From positions 1 to 37,721 of the forward strand of contig DASRNM010000008.1 of NCBI GenBank assembly GCA_035647435.1: 37,721 nt of DNA, read 5' to 3'. This document shows positions 7,600 to 16,585 of the stretch, piece after piece. The notes under the pieces are model-generated. The model was not told where the DNA came from, ran no database searches, and saw only the letters and a program-made list of their open reading frames with translations. The position numbers were made by a program, and so were the translations under genes. Position 1 is the stretch's first letter. Every line of letters starts with the position of its first letter. This stretch comes from JAAZFZ01 sp035647435 (GTDB lineage Bacteria; Bacillota; Clostridia; Oscillospirales; Acutalibacteraceae).

Positions 7600-9294
7600 C
7601 TACATGCTTTCGGGAACTGTTATTTTAAACATATCCAAAGCATTTTTTATAGTGGAGCGCACGCAATCACACAAAAACAGCCTTGCTTGCATTAGTGGTT
7701 CGTCGCCACACTTCACCCTACAAGAATTATAGAATTTGTGCAGCAGTGTAGCAAGTTCAACGGTGTATCTTGTTATTCTTGCCGGATCATAATTTTTTGC
7801 TGCCGTTATTATTTCGTCAGTGAGTGATGAAAGGTGCCTGATAAGCTCTTTTTCTTCGGGCATTGTTAGCAATTCAAGCTCCTCTTGTGTGCATTCTCGT
7901 GGGAATATATTTTCACTATTGAGCTTTTTGTGAATGCTGCAAATTCTCGCATGTGCATATTGACAGTAATACACAGGGTTCTTTGCGCTTTGCTCTACCG
8001 CAAGGTCAAGGTCAAACTCCATTTGTGAGCTCGGTTCTCTCATATTAAACAAAAATCTCACAGCATCAATCGGTATATCCTCAAGCAAATCTGTCAGTGT
8101 AATTGCCTTGCCCGTGCGCTTTGACATTCTTACAACCTCGCCGTCCCTTGTCAGGCGAACTAACTGCATAAGAATAATATCAAGCCTTTCTCCGTCAACG
8201 CCTATTGCATCAAGTGCCCCCTTGATTCTTGCCACATGGCCGTGATGGTCGGCACCCCATATATTTATCGCCTTGTCAAACTTTCTTACGGCAAGCTTGT
8301 TGCGGTGATATGCGATGTCGGCAGCAAAATATGTGGGATTCCCGTTTGCTCTAACAAGAACCTCGTCCTTTTCTCCGCCGTGCTCAGTCGCCTTATACCA
8401 CAATGCGCCGTCTTTTTCATAGGTTAAATCTTTGGATTTCATAACCTCAAGTGTTTGCTCAAGTTCACCATTGTTGTAAAGAACACTTTCGTGGAACCAC
8501 TTGTCGTATTCTATTCGATATTTTAAAAGGTTATCCTTCATCGCCTGAATGTTTTTTGGCAGCACATGGTCAACAAGCGCCTTTCTGCGCTCCTGCTCGT
8601 CAACATCAAGATATTTGTCGCCGTAACTGTCCGCAAAGTCCCTTGCACACTCTTTTATGTCCTCGCCGTGGTAACTATCCTCTGGCAACTCAACGAAGTT
8701 TTCACCTTTATAAATTTGTTGATATCGTATATCCAACGACATGGCAAACTTATCAATCTGGTTGCCTGCGTCGTTGACATAAAACTCCCTTGTAACATCG
8801 TAGCCCGCAAAATCAAGAACAGCGGCAAGACAGTCACCCAATGCGCCACCCCTTGCGTTGCCCATATGCATAGGCCCTGTTGGGTTGGCTGACACAAATT
8901 CAACATTTATTTTTTCGCCCTTGCCGTAATCAGAACGGCCGTAATTTTTGCCTTTTTCTTTTATGTCAAGCAGAATGTCCGCATAATATCTTTGATTTAG
9001 ATAGAAATTGAGAAAACCCGGTCCCGCTACCTCTGCTTTGTCAAAATATGTGTCCTCAAAATCTAAATTTGCACAGATTTCCTGTGCAATCTTTTTTGGA
9101 GACATACGAAAATCTCTTGCCCATGCCAAAGCGGCATTTGAGGAAAAATCGCCATTTAATCTATCAGCCGGCACTTCAATGTTAAAAGAGCTTTCTGCGT
9201 CACATGGGAGCGTACCTGCTGCAACAGCTTTTTTTACAGCGTTCAAAATAATGCTTTTTAAGGAATCCTGCGTTTTTTTAACTAAGTGGGACAT
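7600..9294 (-). CDS. argS: Arginyl-tRNA synthetase
   Basis: Class I aminoacyl-tRNA synthetase of 564 residues, charging tRNA-Arg in the cytoplasm. An N-terminal Arg-tRNA recognition domain covers about residues 10-95. The HIGH signature appears as HMGN (about 143-146) in PTGPMHMGNARG. The KMSKS-type loop appears as MSKR (about 390-393). A DALR anticodon-binding domain fills the last 110 residues (QYAHARI onward). The ATG at 9294 has GGAGG about 9 nt upstream, while TTG 9303 would sit directly against that site. It overlaps the end of the DUF1934 gene by 17 bases and is the last gene of ddl-DUF1934-argS. I see no T-box leader ahead of it. Confidence 0.97.
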   Translation of the reverse strand: MSHLVKKTQDSLKSIILNAVKKAVAAGTLPCDAESSFNIEVPADRLNGDFSSNAALAWARDFRMSPKKIAQEICANLDFEDTYFDKAEVAGPGFLNFYLNQRYYADILLDIKEKGKNYGRSDYGKGEKINVEFVSANPTGPMHMGNARGGALGDCLAAVLDFAGYDVTREFYVNDAGNQIDKFAMSLDIRYQQIYKGENFVELPEDSYHGEDIKECARDFADSYGDKYLDVDEQERRKALVDHVLPKNIQAMKDNLLKYRIEYDKWFHESVLYNNGELEQTLEVMKSKDLTYEKDGALWYKATEHGGEKDEVLVRANGNPTYFAADIAYHRNKLAVRKFDKAINIWGADHHGHVARIKGALDAIGVDGERLDIILMQLVRLTRDGEVVRMSKRTGKAITLTDLLEDIPIDAVRFLFNMREPSSQMEFDLDLAVEQSAKNPVYYCQYAHARICSIHKKLNSENIFPRECTQEELELLTMPEEKELIRHLSSLTDEIITAAKNYDPARITRYTVELATLLHKFYNSCRVKCGDEPLMQARLFLCDCVRSTIKNALDMFKITVPESM

Positions 9295-9715
9295 CCTTGT
9301 CAACCTCCCTGACTGTTACCTTCAGCTTATTCAATGAAGAAAAGCCGAGATTGAAATCTACCGTATAACTGAACGAAAGCCTGCCTCCGCCCTTGTTGAT
9401 GTTTGAGTCTATATCGCTTGCAAAAATCCCCATACACATCTCGCCTGAGGGCGTAATATAATGGCAATTATGTCGCTTTCCCTTTTCAATAATCATTTCT
9501 GTCATAAAGTCGCCTTTTCTTGACATGATTATTTTGTTTTTGTTTTGCACCCTCAAAGTAGTTGTGCAATTTTTTAACGCCTCGTCCTGCTCATTATAAG
9601 TGAGCAAATAATCGTTCTCATCACCCTTCAGCGTCCCGACGGTTATAAGCTCCGAATTAATCTTTTCGCCATCAATTTCATGGCTGTCCTCAATATTAAT
9701 TATTACATTTTTCAT
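9278..9715 (-). CDS. DUF1934 (YwiB-like) beta-barrel protein
   Basis: A small protein of 145 residues predicted to be mostly beta strand (NVIINIEDSHEIDGEKI, ITVGTLKGDENDYLLTYNE, GGGRLSFSYTVDFN). It matches the DUF1934 or YwiB family in length and pattern. In Bacillus subtilis ywiB also lies immediately upstream of argS, which supports the assignment. The family has a lipocalin-like fold and no established function. The ATG at 9715 is 4 bases beyond the ddl stop, with GGAG inside the end of ddl. A longer TTG reading would overlap ddl without an RBS. Confidence 0.85.
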   Translation of the reverse strand: MKNVIINIEDSHEIDGEKINSELITVGTLKGDENDYLLTYNEQDEALKNCTTTLRVQNKNKIIMSRKGDFMTEMIIEKGKRHNCHYITPSGEMCMGIFASDIDSNINKGGGRLSFSYTVDFNLGFSSLNKLKVTVREVDKDVPLS

Positions 9716-9719
9716 CTTT

Positions 9720-10784
9720 TTAACTCCATTTTTCAATCGCAAAAGTAATTAGTTTGTCTAAAAGTGTCGAATACGATATGCCCGATGCTTCAAAAAGCTT
9801 TGGGTACATGCTGATTGATGTGAAGCCGGGTATCGTATTGACCTCATTTAAAAGCACTGCGTTATCACTGTTTCTTATAAAGAAATCTATCCTTGAAAGC
9901 CCCGAGCAGCCAAGACTGCTGTAAACTCTAAGTGCGGCAGCCCGAATTTCTTCAGCCTTTGAATCGTCTATTCTTGCAGGAATATGCAATTGGCTATCGC
10001 CTATGTATTTTGCATCATAGTCATAAAAATCATTGCATGGCACAATCTCACCGACTACTGACGCCTGAGGGTTGTCGTTGCCCAAAACAGCACATTCAAC
10101 CTCTTTGCCTTCAATGTTCGCTTCTATCACTACTTTTTCGTCATGCTCAAAAGCTTGCTGCATTGCGTTTTTGATTTGCGTTTTTGAGCTGACCTTGCTG
10201 ATACCGACCGAGGAGCCTGTATTTGCAGGCTTTACAAAAAAAGGTAGCCCCAAAAGCTCTATAGCTTTTTTGTTGAAGCCCTCAGTGTTCAAATAATATT
10301 CATTTCTTTTTATACCCAACCATTCCGCCTGCAATATCCCAACAGAGTCCGCTAAAGCGTTGGTTACCGCCTTATCCATACACATGGCACTCGAAAGCAT
10401 ATCACATCCGACAAAAGGAATGCCGGCAAGCTGAAACAGACCTTGAATCGTTCCATCCTCCCCGTTCTTGCCGTGCAAGACGGGAAATGCAACATCAATC
10501 CTCTCTTTTTCAACTAAATTATCATTGAAAAGAAGAATGCTTTTGCCACCTCTGTCCGGTGAGATTATTGCTGGTGTGAGGTTTTTTTCGTCGTCAAGCC
10601 ATTTGTCATTTGGCAAATTTTCTGTTTTTCCCGAATACTTAAACCATCTGCCGTCCTTTGTTATCCCAAGTGCAATAACTTCGTATCTTTCTTTCGGGAT
10701 GCATTCAATAATGCTTTTTGCGGAAACGAGCGAAACATCATGTTCGCTTGAAACACCACCGAATATAACTGCGACCTTTTTCAT
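9720..10784 (-). CDS. ddl: D-alanine--D-alanine ligase
   Basis: ATP-grasp enzyme of 354 residues that joins two D-alanines for peptidoglycan precursor synthesis in the cytoplasm. The N-terminus KVAVIFGGVSSEHDVSL, the FPVLHGKNGEDGTIQG segment, PANTGSSVGISK and the metal-site region LNEVNTIPGFT are all diagnostic. The omega-loop motif YDYDAKY (about 254-260) keeps the Tyr seen in true D-Ala-D-Ala ligases, so nothing suggests a vancomycin-type D-lactate ligase. The ATG at 10784 has GTGAGG 9 nt upstream, and the GTG at 10799 is part of that site. It is the first gene of the operon and has a good promoter. Confidence 0.96.
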   Translation of the reverse strand: MKKVAVIFGGVSSEHDVSLVSAKSIIECIPKERYEVIALGITKDGRWFKYSGKTENLPNDKWLDDEKNLTPAIISPDRGGKSILLFNDNLVEKERIDVAFPVLHGKNGEDGTIQGLFQLAGIPFVGCDMLSSAMCMDKAVTNALADSVGILQAEWLGIKRNEYYLNTEGFNKKAIELLGLPFFVKPANTGSSVGISKVSSKTQIKNAMQQAFEHDEKVVIEANIEGKEVECAVLGNDNPQASVVGEIVPCNDFYDYDAKYIGDSQLHIPARIDDSKAEEIRAAALRVYSSLGCSGLSRIDFFIRNSDNAVLLNEVNTIPGFTSISMYPKLFEASGISYSTLLDKLITFAIEKWS

Positions 10785-10815
10785 TGATTTTTTCCTCACT
10801 TTCGGTTAAGTCAGT

Positions 10816-10844
10816 ATGATAACACAATATTTTTAAGCCGTCAA
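10816..10844 (-). promoter_or_regulatory. Promoter of ddl-DUF1934-argS
   Basis: On the minus strand TTGACG (10844-10839), 17-nt spacer, TATCAT (10821-10816) with an extended TG. It is divergent from the promoter of the gene at 10954. Confidence 0.7.
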
Positions 10845-10881
10845 TATTTTTAATAAAGACTTAAAGATTTGGATAAAAGAC

Positions 10882-10910
10882 ATGACAACTTCCAATAATT
10901 GTGATATAAT
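10882..10910 (+). promoter_or_regulatory. Promoter of the unknown gene-gyrB-gyrA operon
   Basis: ATGACA (10882-10887), 17-nt spacer, TATAAT (10905-10910) preceded by TG at 10902-10903 (extended -10). It lies 44 bases ahead of the first gene. Confidence 0.75.
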
Positions 10911-10953
10911 TATTTAGTATAGTAATTAGTATAATAACAAATTAAGGAGTTAT

Positions 10954-11856
10954 ATGTATATGTCCGATGTGAACAAAGTGTTGTCAGAAATTCTTGACCT
11001 TATGAAAGACACTTTAAATAAAGTTAATCTAACCCCCGTTTCCCCAAAGGGCGCAGAAAAAGGAACCTATACCATAACGGAAAACGGTCATTCTTACATC
11101 ACACTTCAAGGCGAAAATGCCAGCGTGAGAATAGAGTTTTCCAAAGACAGAGTTTCTTTGTTGAGCAGCAGCAAACCATATGACGAGGCACTTGATGGTG
11201 ACTATGACCAAATAGCACAGTGCTTGCTCGACCTTGAAGAAGAAAACATCACTTCTCTCCCTGCAATTGCGGAGGAGTTTTCAGAAACGTTGACCTCAAA
11301 ATATACAAAGGCAAAGTCCTTTGCTGTCAACAAAAAAATGCCTGTACCCATTTCAAAATCTGATGCCAAGAATGGCAGGGCATCTTATGACACGAACACT
11401 CTTGCGAGCAGGCTCACAGAGGTTTACCCAGAACTTCGCCCCGCTTATAAGGCAAACATCGAAAAATACGGCGAGTTTCTTGCGGAGGAATTTTTTATTG
11501 AACACGCAAACACATATATTATAGCAACAATTAAGGAAAACAACCAGAAAAAAATGAAAAAGTTGTTTAACCTTTTTAACGATATCTATGAAAACGGCAC
11601 AAACGATATTCAAAGCTTGGTTGCGGTAACAATCTTCGGCACTCTTGAAAACGACCAAACATTGCTTGCAAACTGTGTTGATTTCATGGATCCAGATTTG
11701 TGCAGCGCGGCCATTCAGGTCAACAAGTACCTTGCCTCTAATTCAGCTAAGGGGATGAGAATGAAGTTGGAAAATCCCCCGTTGTACAAGCCTAAAAAAG
11801 AAAGAAAAAAGAGTTCATTTATGCAGAGCCTGATGGGCACGGAGCCAATGAACTGA
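10954..11856 (+). CDS. Unrecognised 300-residue protein preceding gyrB
   Basis: I do not recognise this family. It has no signal peptide, membrane segment or nucleotide-binding motif, so it is probably cytoplasmic. The N-terminal third (to about residue 90) looks like alternating strands (GTYTITENGHSYITLQGENASVRIEF). Residues 90-240 look helical, with an acidic run LLDLEEENI and a Lys-rich stretch KENNQKKMKKLFNLFNDIYE. The C-terminus (PPLYKPKKERKKSSFMQSLMG) is strongly basic and Pro-rich, which could contact nucleic acid. AAGGAG lies 4 nt before ATG 10954, and ATG 10960 is an alternative. Its stop is only 34 bases from the gyrB start with no terminator between, so it should be cotranscribed with gyrase. 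A link to DNA topology is a guess from position alone. Confidence 0.85.
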   Translation: MYMSDVNKVLSEILDLMKDTLNKVNLTPVSPKGAEKGTYTITENGHSYITLQGENASVRIEFSKDRVSLLSSSKPYDEALDGDYDQIAQCLLDLEEENITSLPAIAEEFSETLTSKYTKAKSFAVNKKMPVPISKSDAKNGRASYDTNTLASRLTEVYPELRPAYKANIEKYGEFLAEEFFIEHANTYIIATIKENNQKKMKKLFNLFNDIYENGTNDIQSLVAVTIFGTLENDQTLLANCVDFMDPDLCSAAIQVNKYLASNSAKGMRMKLENPPLYKPKKERKKSSFMQSLMGTEPMN

Positions 11857-11890
11857 TTTCAAAATACAAATAATGCAGGAGGTCTCTGAG

Positions 11891-13864
11891 TTGGAAGAGA
11901 TTTTAAATCAGCAGGATTTACAGGAATTAGACCTTGAAACAATCAATACATCCGTTACAGAAAAATATGATGAAAGTCAAATTCAAGTGCTCGAGGGGCT
12001 TGAGGCGGTAAGAAAAAGGCCGGGTATGTATATAGGCTCTACTGGTCCGAGAGGCTTACATCACCTTGTTTTTGAGATAGTTGACAATTCAATTGACGAG
12101 GCTCTTGCCGGTTTTTGTGCAAACATTGATATTGAATTATTGCCGGGCGAAATTATTTGCGTAAGAGACAACGGCAGAGGTATACCCGTAGGTATAAATG
12201 AAAAAATGGGCATTCCCTCTGTAACTGTCGTTCTCACCGTTCTTCATGCGGGCGGCAAGTTCGGCGGCAGTGGATATAAAGTTTCGGGCGGTCTGCACGG
12301 TGTCGGTTCAGCTGTTGTAAACGCTCTTTCAGAGTGGTTCGAGGTTGAGGTTTCACAAAACGGTCATGTTTACCACCAGCGTTTTACTAGGGGCAACGTT
12401 GACACTGACCTCAAAATAATCGGCGACACAGACAAAACTGGCACATTTATCAAGTTTAAACCCGACCCGGATGTTTTTACAGAAACAATCGTTTACGATT
12501 TTGAAATACTTGAACGCCATTTAAGAGAATCTGCTTTTTTGAATGCAGGCCTTAGCATTTCTCTAACAGACAAGAGAGATGCTGATAACATTGTTGAGAA
12601 ATCCTATTGCTATGAGGGTGGGATTTCAAGCTTTGTTGAGTACTTAAACACAAGCAGGGGGCAAACACCTGTGCACCAGCCTCCAATTCATTTTTCTACT
12701 GTTGATAAGGACCGTTGCGCAGAAATCGCAATGCTTTACAATAGCAGTTTTAATGAAACAATACTGTCATTTGCAAATAATGTTCCTACCATTGACGGAG
12801 GAACACACGAAACAGGCTTTAAATCAGCCTTAACCCGAGTGTTCAACGACTACGGGCGCAAATACGGAATGCTCAAAGACGCCGACAAAAACCTTAGCGG
12901 AGACGACGTCAGGGAGGGTTTGACGGCAGTCATTAGCGTTAAATTGACAGATGCACAGTTTGAAGGTCAAACAAAGAGCAAGTTAGGCAACACAGATGTG
13001 GCTCAGCTTGTTTCTTCAACCGTTTATGGCAAGCTAATGACATTTTTTGAAGAAAACCCGTCGATTGCCCGTACGATTTATCAAAAAGCACTTGATGCTT
13101 CGAGGGCTCGTGAGGCAGCAAGAAAAGCAAGGGACCTTGCAAGAAGGAAGGGCGCACTTGAAAACAACGCACTGCCCGGCAAGCTTGCCGATTGCACTGA
13201 GCGGGACCCCGCGCTAACAGAGGTATATATCGTTGAGGGTGATTCTGCAGGAGGCAGCGCTAAGGCAGGCAGAGATAGGCGATATCAAGCAATTCTTCCT
13301 CTTTGGGGTAAAATGCTCAATGTCGAAAAAGCAAGACTTGATAAGGTTTTGGGCAATGAAAAGCTTGTCCCCATTGTTACGGCTCTGGGCACTGGGATTG
13401 ATGAAGACTTTGACCTTTCAAAGCTTCGCTACCATAAAGTTGTTCTCATGGCCGACGCCGATGTTGACGGTGCGCATATCAGAACGCTCCTTCTAACATT
13501 CTTTTTCAGATATATGAGACCGTTGATTGAAAACGGTAACATTTATATAGCTCAACCTCCTCTGTATAAGGTCAGCAAGGGCAAAAAGGTTTTTTATGCT
13601 TTCACTGATGAGGAAAAAGATAGATATGTCAATGAACTCAACGGTTCCTGCGATGTTCAAAGATATAAAGGTCTCGGTGAAATGGATGCAAAACAACTTT
13701 GGGAGACCACTATGGACCCCGAGTTCAGAACTCTGCTTCGAGTGTCGGTTGATGATGCAATGCGTGCAGACGAAACCTTTTCTATTCTTATGGGCGACAA
13801 GGTTGAGCCACGTCGAGAATTTATTGAAAAAAATGCAAGATATGTGCAGAACCTTGATGTTTAA
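11891..13864 (+). CDS. gyrB: DNA gyrase subunit B
   Basis: ATPase and part of the cleavage core of gyrase, which introduces negative supercoils with GyrA. The GHKL ATPase has DNSIDEALAG and RDNGRGIP. The transducer carries FEGQTKSKLGN. The TOPRIM domain starts with VEGDSAGGSA near residue 447, then has LPLWGKMLNVEKAR and the DADVDGAHI metal triad. The tail is short, as in Gram-positive GyrB. Total length is 657 residues. The ATG at 11873 would place AGGAGG (11877-11882) inside the gene. The TTG at 11891 is 8 nt after that site and is the likely start. Pairing with gyrA, whose product has a GyrA box, makes this gyrase rather than topoisomerase IV. Confidence 0.96.
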   Translation: MEEILNQQDLQELDLETINTSVTEKYDESQIQVLEGLEAVRKRPGMYIGSTGPRGLHHLVFEIVDNSIDEALAGFCANIDIELLPGEIICVRDNGRGIPVGINEKMGIPSVTVVLTVLHAGGKFGGSGYKVSGGLHGVGSAVVNALSEWFEVEVSQNGHVYHQRFTRGNVDTDLKIIGDTDKTGTFIKFKPDPDVFTETIVYDFEILERHLRESAFLNAGLSISLTDKRDADNIVEKSYCYEGGISSFVEYLNTSRGQTPVHQPPIHFSTVDKDRCAEIAMLYNSSFNETILSFANNVPTIDGGTHETGFKSALTRVFNDYGRKYGMLKDADKNLSGDDVREGLTAVISVKLTDAQFEGQTKSKLGNTDVAQLVSSTVYGKLMTFFEENPSIARTIYQKALDASRAREAARKARDLARRKGALENNALPGKLADCTERDPALTEVYIVEGDSAGGSAKAGRDRRYQAILPLWGKMLNVEKARLDKVLGNEKLVPIVTALGTGIDEDFDLSKLRYHKVVLMADADVDGAHIRTLLLTFFFRYMRPLIENGNIYIAQPPLYKVSKGKKVFYAFTDEEKDRYVNELNGSCDVQRYKGLGEMDAKQLWETTMDPEFRTLLRVSVDDAMRADETFSILMGDKVEPRREFIEKNARYVQNLDV

Positions 13865-13912
13865 TGATTAAACCAACGTTCTAAAAATATATTGTCGGGG
13901 GATTTTACTAAA

Positions 13913-16489
13913 ATGGGCTTTGATGAAAAGGCAATAAGTGAGCAAAAAATAATAAATGTCGAGATCAGTAAAGAGATGAGAAAATCGTTTCTTGACTACT
14001 CTATGTCCGTTATAATGTCTCGTGCATTGCCGGATGTGCGTGACGGTTTAAAACCCGTTCATCGTCGCATTCTTTACACAATGCACGAAAATTCACTCAC
14101 ACCAGACAAACCTTACCGAAAGTGCGCAGACACGGTAGGTTCTGTTTTGGGTCGGTACCATCCACACGGTGATGCTTCAGTTTATGACGCTATGGTTAGG
14201 CTTGCGCAAGATTTTTCGACGAGATATCTTCTTGTCGACGGTCACGGCAACTTCGGTTCCGTTGACGGTGACCCACCTGCCGCCTACCGTTACACTGAAT
14301 CAAGAATGAGCAAAATGTCGTTGGAGATGCTCACAAACATTGAAAAGGAAACGGTCGACTATGCTCCAAACTATGACGACCGCCTTAAAGAGCCAACAGT
14401 CTTGCCTTCTCGTTTCCCTAACCTTTTAGTTAACGGTTCAACAGGCATAGCCGTCGGCATGACAACAAACATCCCTCCGCACAACCTTGATGAGGTTGTT
14501 AATGGAACTTGCCTTTTGATCGATAATCCTGATACAACCTTCGAGGAGCTAATGGATATTATCAAAGGCCCTGATTTCCCGACCGGCGGAATTGTTATGG
14601 GCAAGGCAGGAATCCGCGCGGCATACGCCACAGGCAGGGGCAAAATTATTGTTCGTGCTTGTGCAGAAATTGTTGAGAATAAAAATGGCCGATTTTCAAT
14701 ATACATCTCTGAGCTTCCTTACATGGTCAACAAAGCAAAGCTTATTGAAAACATGGCGAATCTTGTTAAAGACAAGCGTATTGACGGAATATCCGACATC
14801 AACGATTACTCCTCAAGAGAAGGAATGCATGTCGTTGTCGACCTCAAGCGTGATGCAAACCCGCAGGTTGTTTTGAACCGTCTTTACACATATACTCAAA
14901 TGCAAACGACTTTCGGCGTTATTATGATTGCACTTGTCAACGGCGAGCCGAAGCTGCTCAATCTAAAAGAGATTTTGGAGCATTACATCAACTTCCAACG
15001 TGAAATTATTATTCGCCGCACAAAGTTTGATTTAAGAAAGGCGCAAGAGCGCGCTCATATTCTTAAAGGTCTGCTAACGGCGCTTGACCATATTGACGAG
15101 GTTATTGCCATTCTCAAAAAATCCAAAAGCGTTGCAGAAGGTAAAGCTGCACTTATGGAAAGATTTGGGCTTGATGATATTCAAACGCAGGCAATTGTGC
15201 AAATGCGATTCGGTCAATTAACAGGTCTTGAGAGAATAAAAATCGAAGACGAAATGGCAGTATTGAAGGTGAAAATTGCCGAATATAACGAAATCCTTTC
15301 AAGTGATGACAGAGTTCATGAGATTATAAAAACAGAGCTTTGTGCGATTCGTGACAAGTTTTCTGACGAACGCCGCACAGAGATAGTCAACGTTAGTGGC
15401 GAGGTTGATATTGAGGATTTAATCCCCGAAGAAACCTGCGTTTTCACAATGACTACTATGGGTTATATAAAAAGAATGCCAGCTGACACCTATCAGATAC
15501 AGCGCAGAGGTGGTCGAGGAGTTAAAGGCATGACTCGACGCGAAGAGGACGTTGCACAGACAATGTTCACCTCTTCAACTCATGACCACGTGATGTTCTT
15601 TACAACTAAAGGCAGAACCTATCGACTCAAGGGTTATGAAATCCCTGAGGGTTCGAGAACAAGCAAGGGCATTAACATTGTTAACATTTTGCCCATTGAC
15701 GGTGAAGAAAAAGTTTCTGCAATGATTCAGGTTGCACAAGACGAGGATCAAGGCAAATTCTTGTGTATGGTAACACGAAAAGGAATTATCAAAAGAACGG
15801 AGCTTGGCGCCTATAAAAACGTTCGCAAAAATGGTGTTATCGCAATCAATCTTGACGATGATGACGAGCTTGCCTGGGTAAGGCTTACAAGCGGTGATGA
15901 CGATTTGCTTGTCGCTACAAAAAAGGGAATGTGCATTCGTTTCAACGAAAATGATGCTCGTCCGATAGGCAGAACAGCGAGGGGCGTCAAAGCAATTAAC
16001 CTTAGAAAAGGCGATGAAGTAATCGGCATGGATATTTTGCAGGAGGATAAAACCATCTTGACCGTAAGTCAAACAGGTTTTGGCCGCCGCAGTGAAGCGT
16101 CCGATTATCGTGTTCAGATAAGAGGCGGCAAGGGCTTGATGAACTATCGAGTCAAAAGCTATGGTGATGTTGCCGCAATTGCCGTTGTTGATGAAAGCAA
16201 TGACATCATATTGATTTCATCAGACGGAATAATTATACGAATACCCTCAAGCGAAATCAGCACTTTTGCAAGGCCTTCAAAGGGTGTGCGCGTAATGAGA
16301 GTTACACAGGGCGAAGAATTGGTTACCGTTGTTGCACTTGAACAAGAAGATGAGGACGACGAAGAATATTTGGACGAAGATGTGGATGAGGTCGACGCCG
16401 AAAAACTCGAGGGCGAAGACGTGGACGAAGTCGATGCCGAAAACCCCGAAGGCGACGAAGTCGACGCTACCGACACACAAGAAGAATAA
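13913..16489 (+). CDS. gyrA: DNA gyrase subunit A with acidic repeat tail
   Basis: DNA-cleaving and DNA-wrapping subunit of gyrase, 858 residues. The catalytic Tyr is about residue 127 in AYRYTE. The quinolone region reads HPHGDASVYD, with Ala88 at the position of E. coli Ser83 and Asp92 at that of Asp87. The GyrA box QRRGGRG (530-536) opens the six-bladed wrapping domain and separates it from ParC. After the last blade, residues 810-858 form an acidic tail (29 Asp/Glu in 49) with two 13-residue copies at 822-834 and 835-847 and a partial third. The ATG at 13913 follows GGGGGA by 10 nt, and a TTG at 13892 would include that site. It lies 48 bases after gyrB in the same operon. Confidence 0.97.
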   Translation: MGFDEKAISEQKIINVEISKEMRKSFLDYSMSVIMSRALPDVRDGLKPVHRRILYTMHENSLTPDKPYRKCADTVGSVLGRYHPHGDASVYDAMVRLAQDFSTRYLLVDGHGNFGSVDGDPPAAYRYTESRMSKMSLEMLTNIEKETVDYAPNYDDRLKEPTVLPSRFPNLLVNGSTGIAVGMTTNIPPHNLDEVVNGTCLLIDNPDTTFEELMDIIKGPDFPTGGIVMGKAGIRAAYATGRGKIIVRACAEIVENKNGRFSIYISELPYMVNKAKLIENMANLVKDKRIDGISDINDYSSREGMHVVVDLKRDANPQVVLNRLYTYTQMQTTFGVIMIALVNGEPKLLNLKEILEHYINFQREIIIRRTKFDLRKAQERAHILKGLLTALDHIDEVIAILKKSKSVAEGKAALMERFGLDDIQTQAIVQMRFGQLTGLERIKIEDEMAVLKVKIAEYNEILSSDDRVHEIIKTELCAIRDKFSDERRTEIVNVSGEVDIEDLIPEETCVFTMTTMGYIKRMPADTYQIQRRGGRGVKGMTRREEDVAQTMFTSSTHDHVMFFTTKGRTYRLKGYEIPEGSRTSKGINIVNILPIDGEEKVSAMIQVAQDEDQGKFLCMVTRKGIIKRTELGAYKNVRKNGVIAINLDDDDELAWVRLTSGDDDLLVATKKGMCIRFNENDARPIGRTARGVKAINLRKGDEVIGMDILQEDKTILTVSQTGFGRRSEASDYRVQIRGGKGLMNYRVKSYGDVAAIAVVDESNDIILISSDGIIIRIPSSEISTFARPSKGVRVMRVTQGEELVTVVALEQEDEDDEEYLDEDVDEVDAEKLEGEDVDEVDAENPEGDEVDATDTQEE
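16376..16453 (+). repeat. Two tandem 39-bp units encoding the GyrA acidic tail
   Basis: Units at 16376-16414 and 16415-16453 encode EDVDEVDAEKLEG and EDVDEVDAENPEG. A shortened third copy (DEVDA) follows. The DNA copies differ mostly at third codon positions, so the duplication is not very recent. Confidence 0.85.
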
Positions 16490-16514
16490 AACTTGGCTTT
16501 GCGACGCGCAAATG

Positions 16515-16543
16515 TTGAATAATTACAGATGTTCTGTTATTAT
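16515..16543 (+). promoter_or_regulatory. Promoter of mgsA
   Basis: TTGAAT (16515-16520), 17-nt spacer, TATTAT (16538-16543) with TG at 16535-16536. It lies 43 bases upstream of the mgsA start. Confidence 0.7.
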
Positions 16544-16585
16544 ATTATTAGATGGTCTTTACCGAGAAAAACAGGGGGTTGTTAT

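Noticed and set aside
9720..10784. Vancomycin-resistance-type ligase
   Set aside because: The omega loop keeps the Tyr of D-Ala-D-Ala ligases and no vanH or vanX neighbour exists.
15575..16072. 165-residue open frame opposite gyrA
   Set aside because: Antisense shadow of a conserved gene; sequence looks like reverse translation of gyrA codons.
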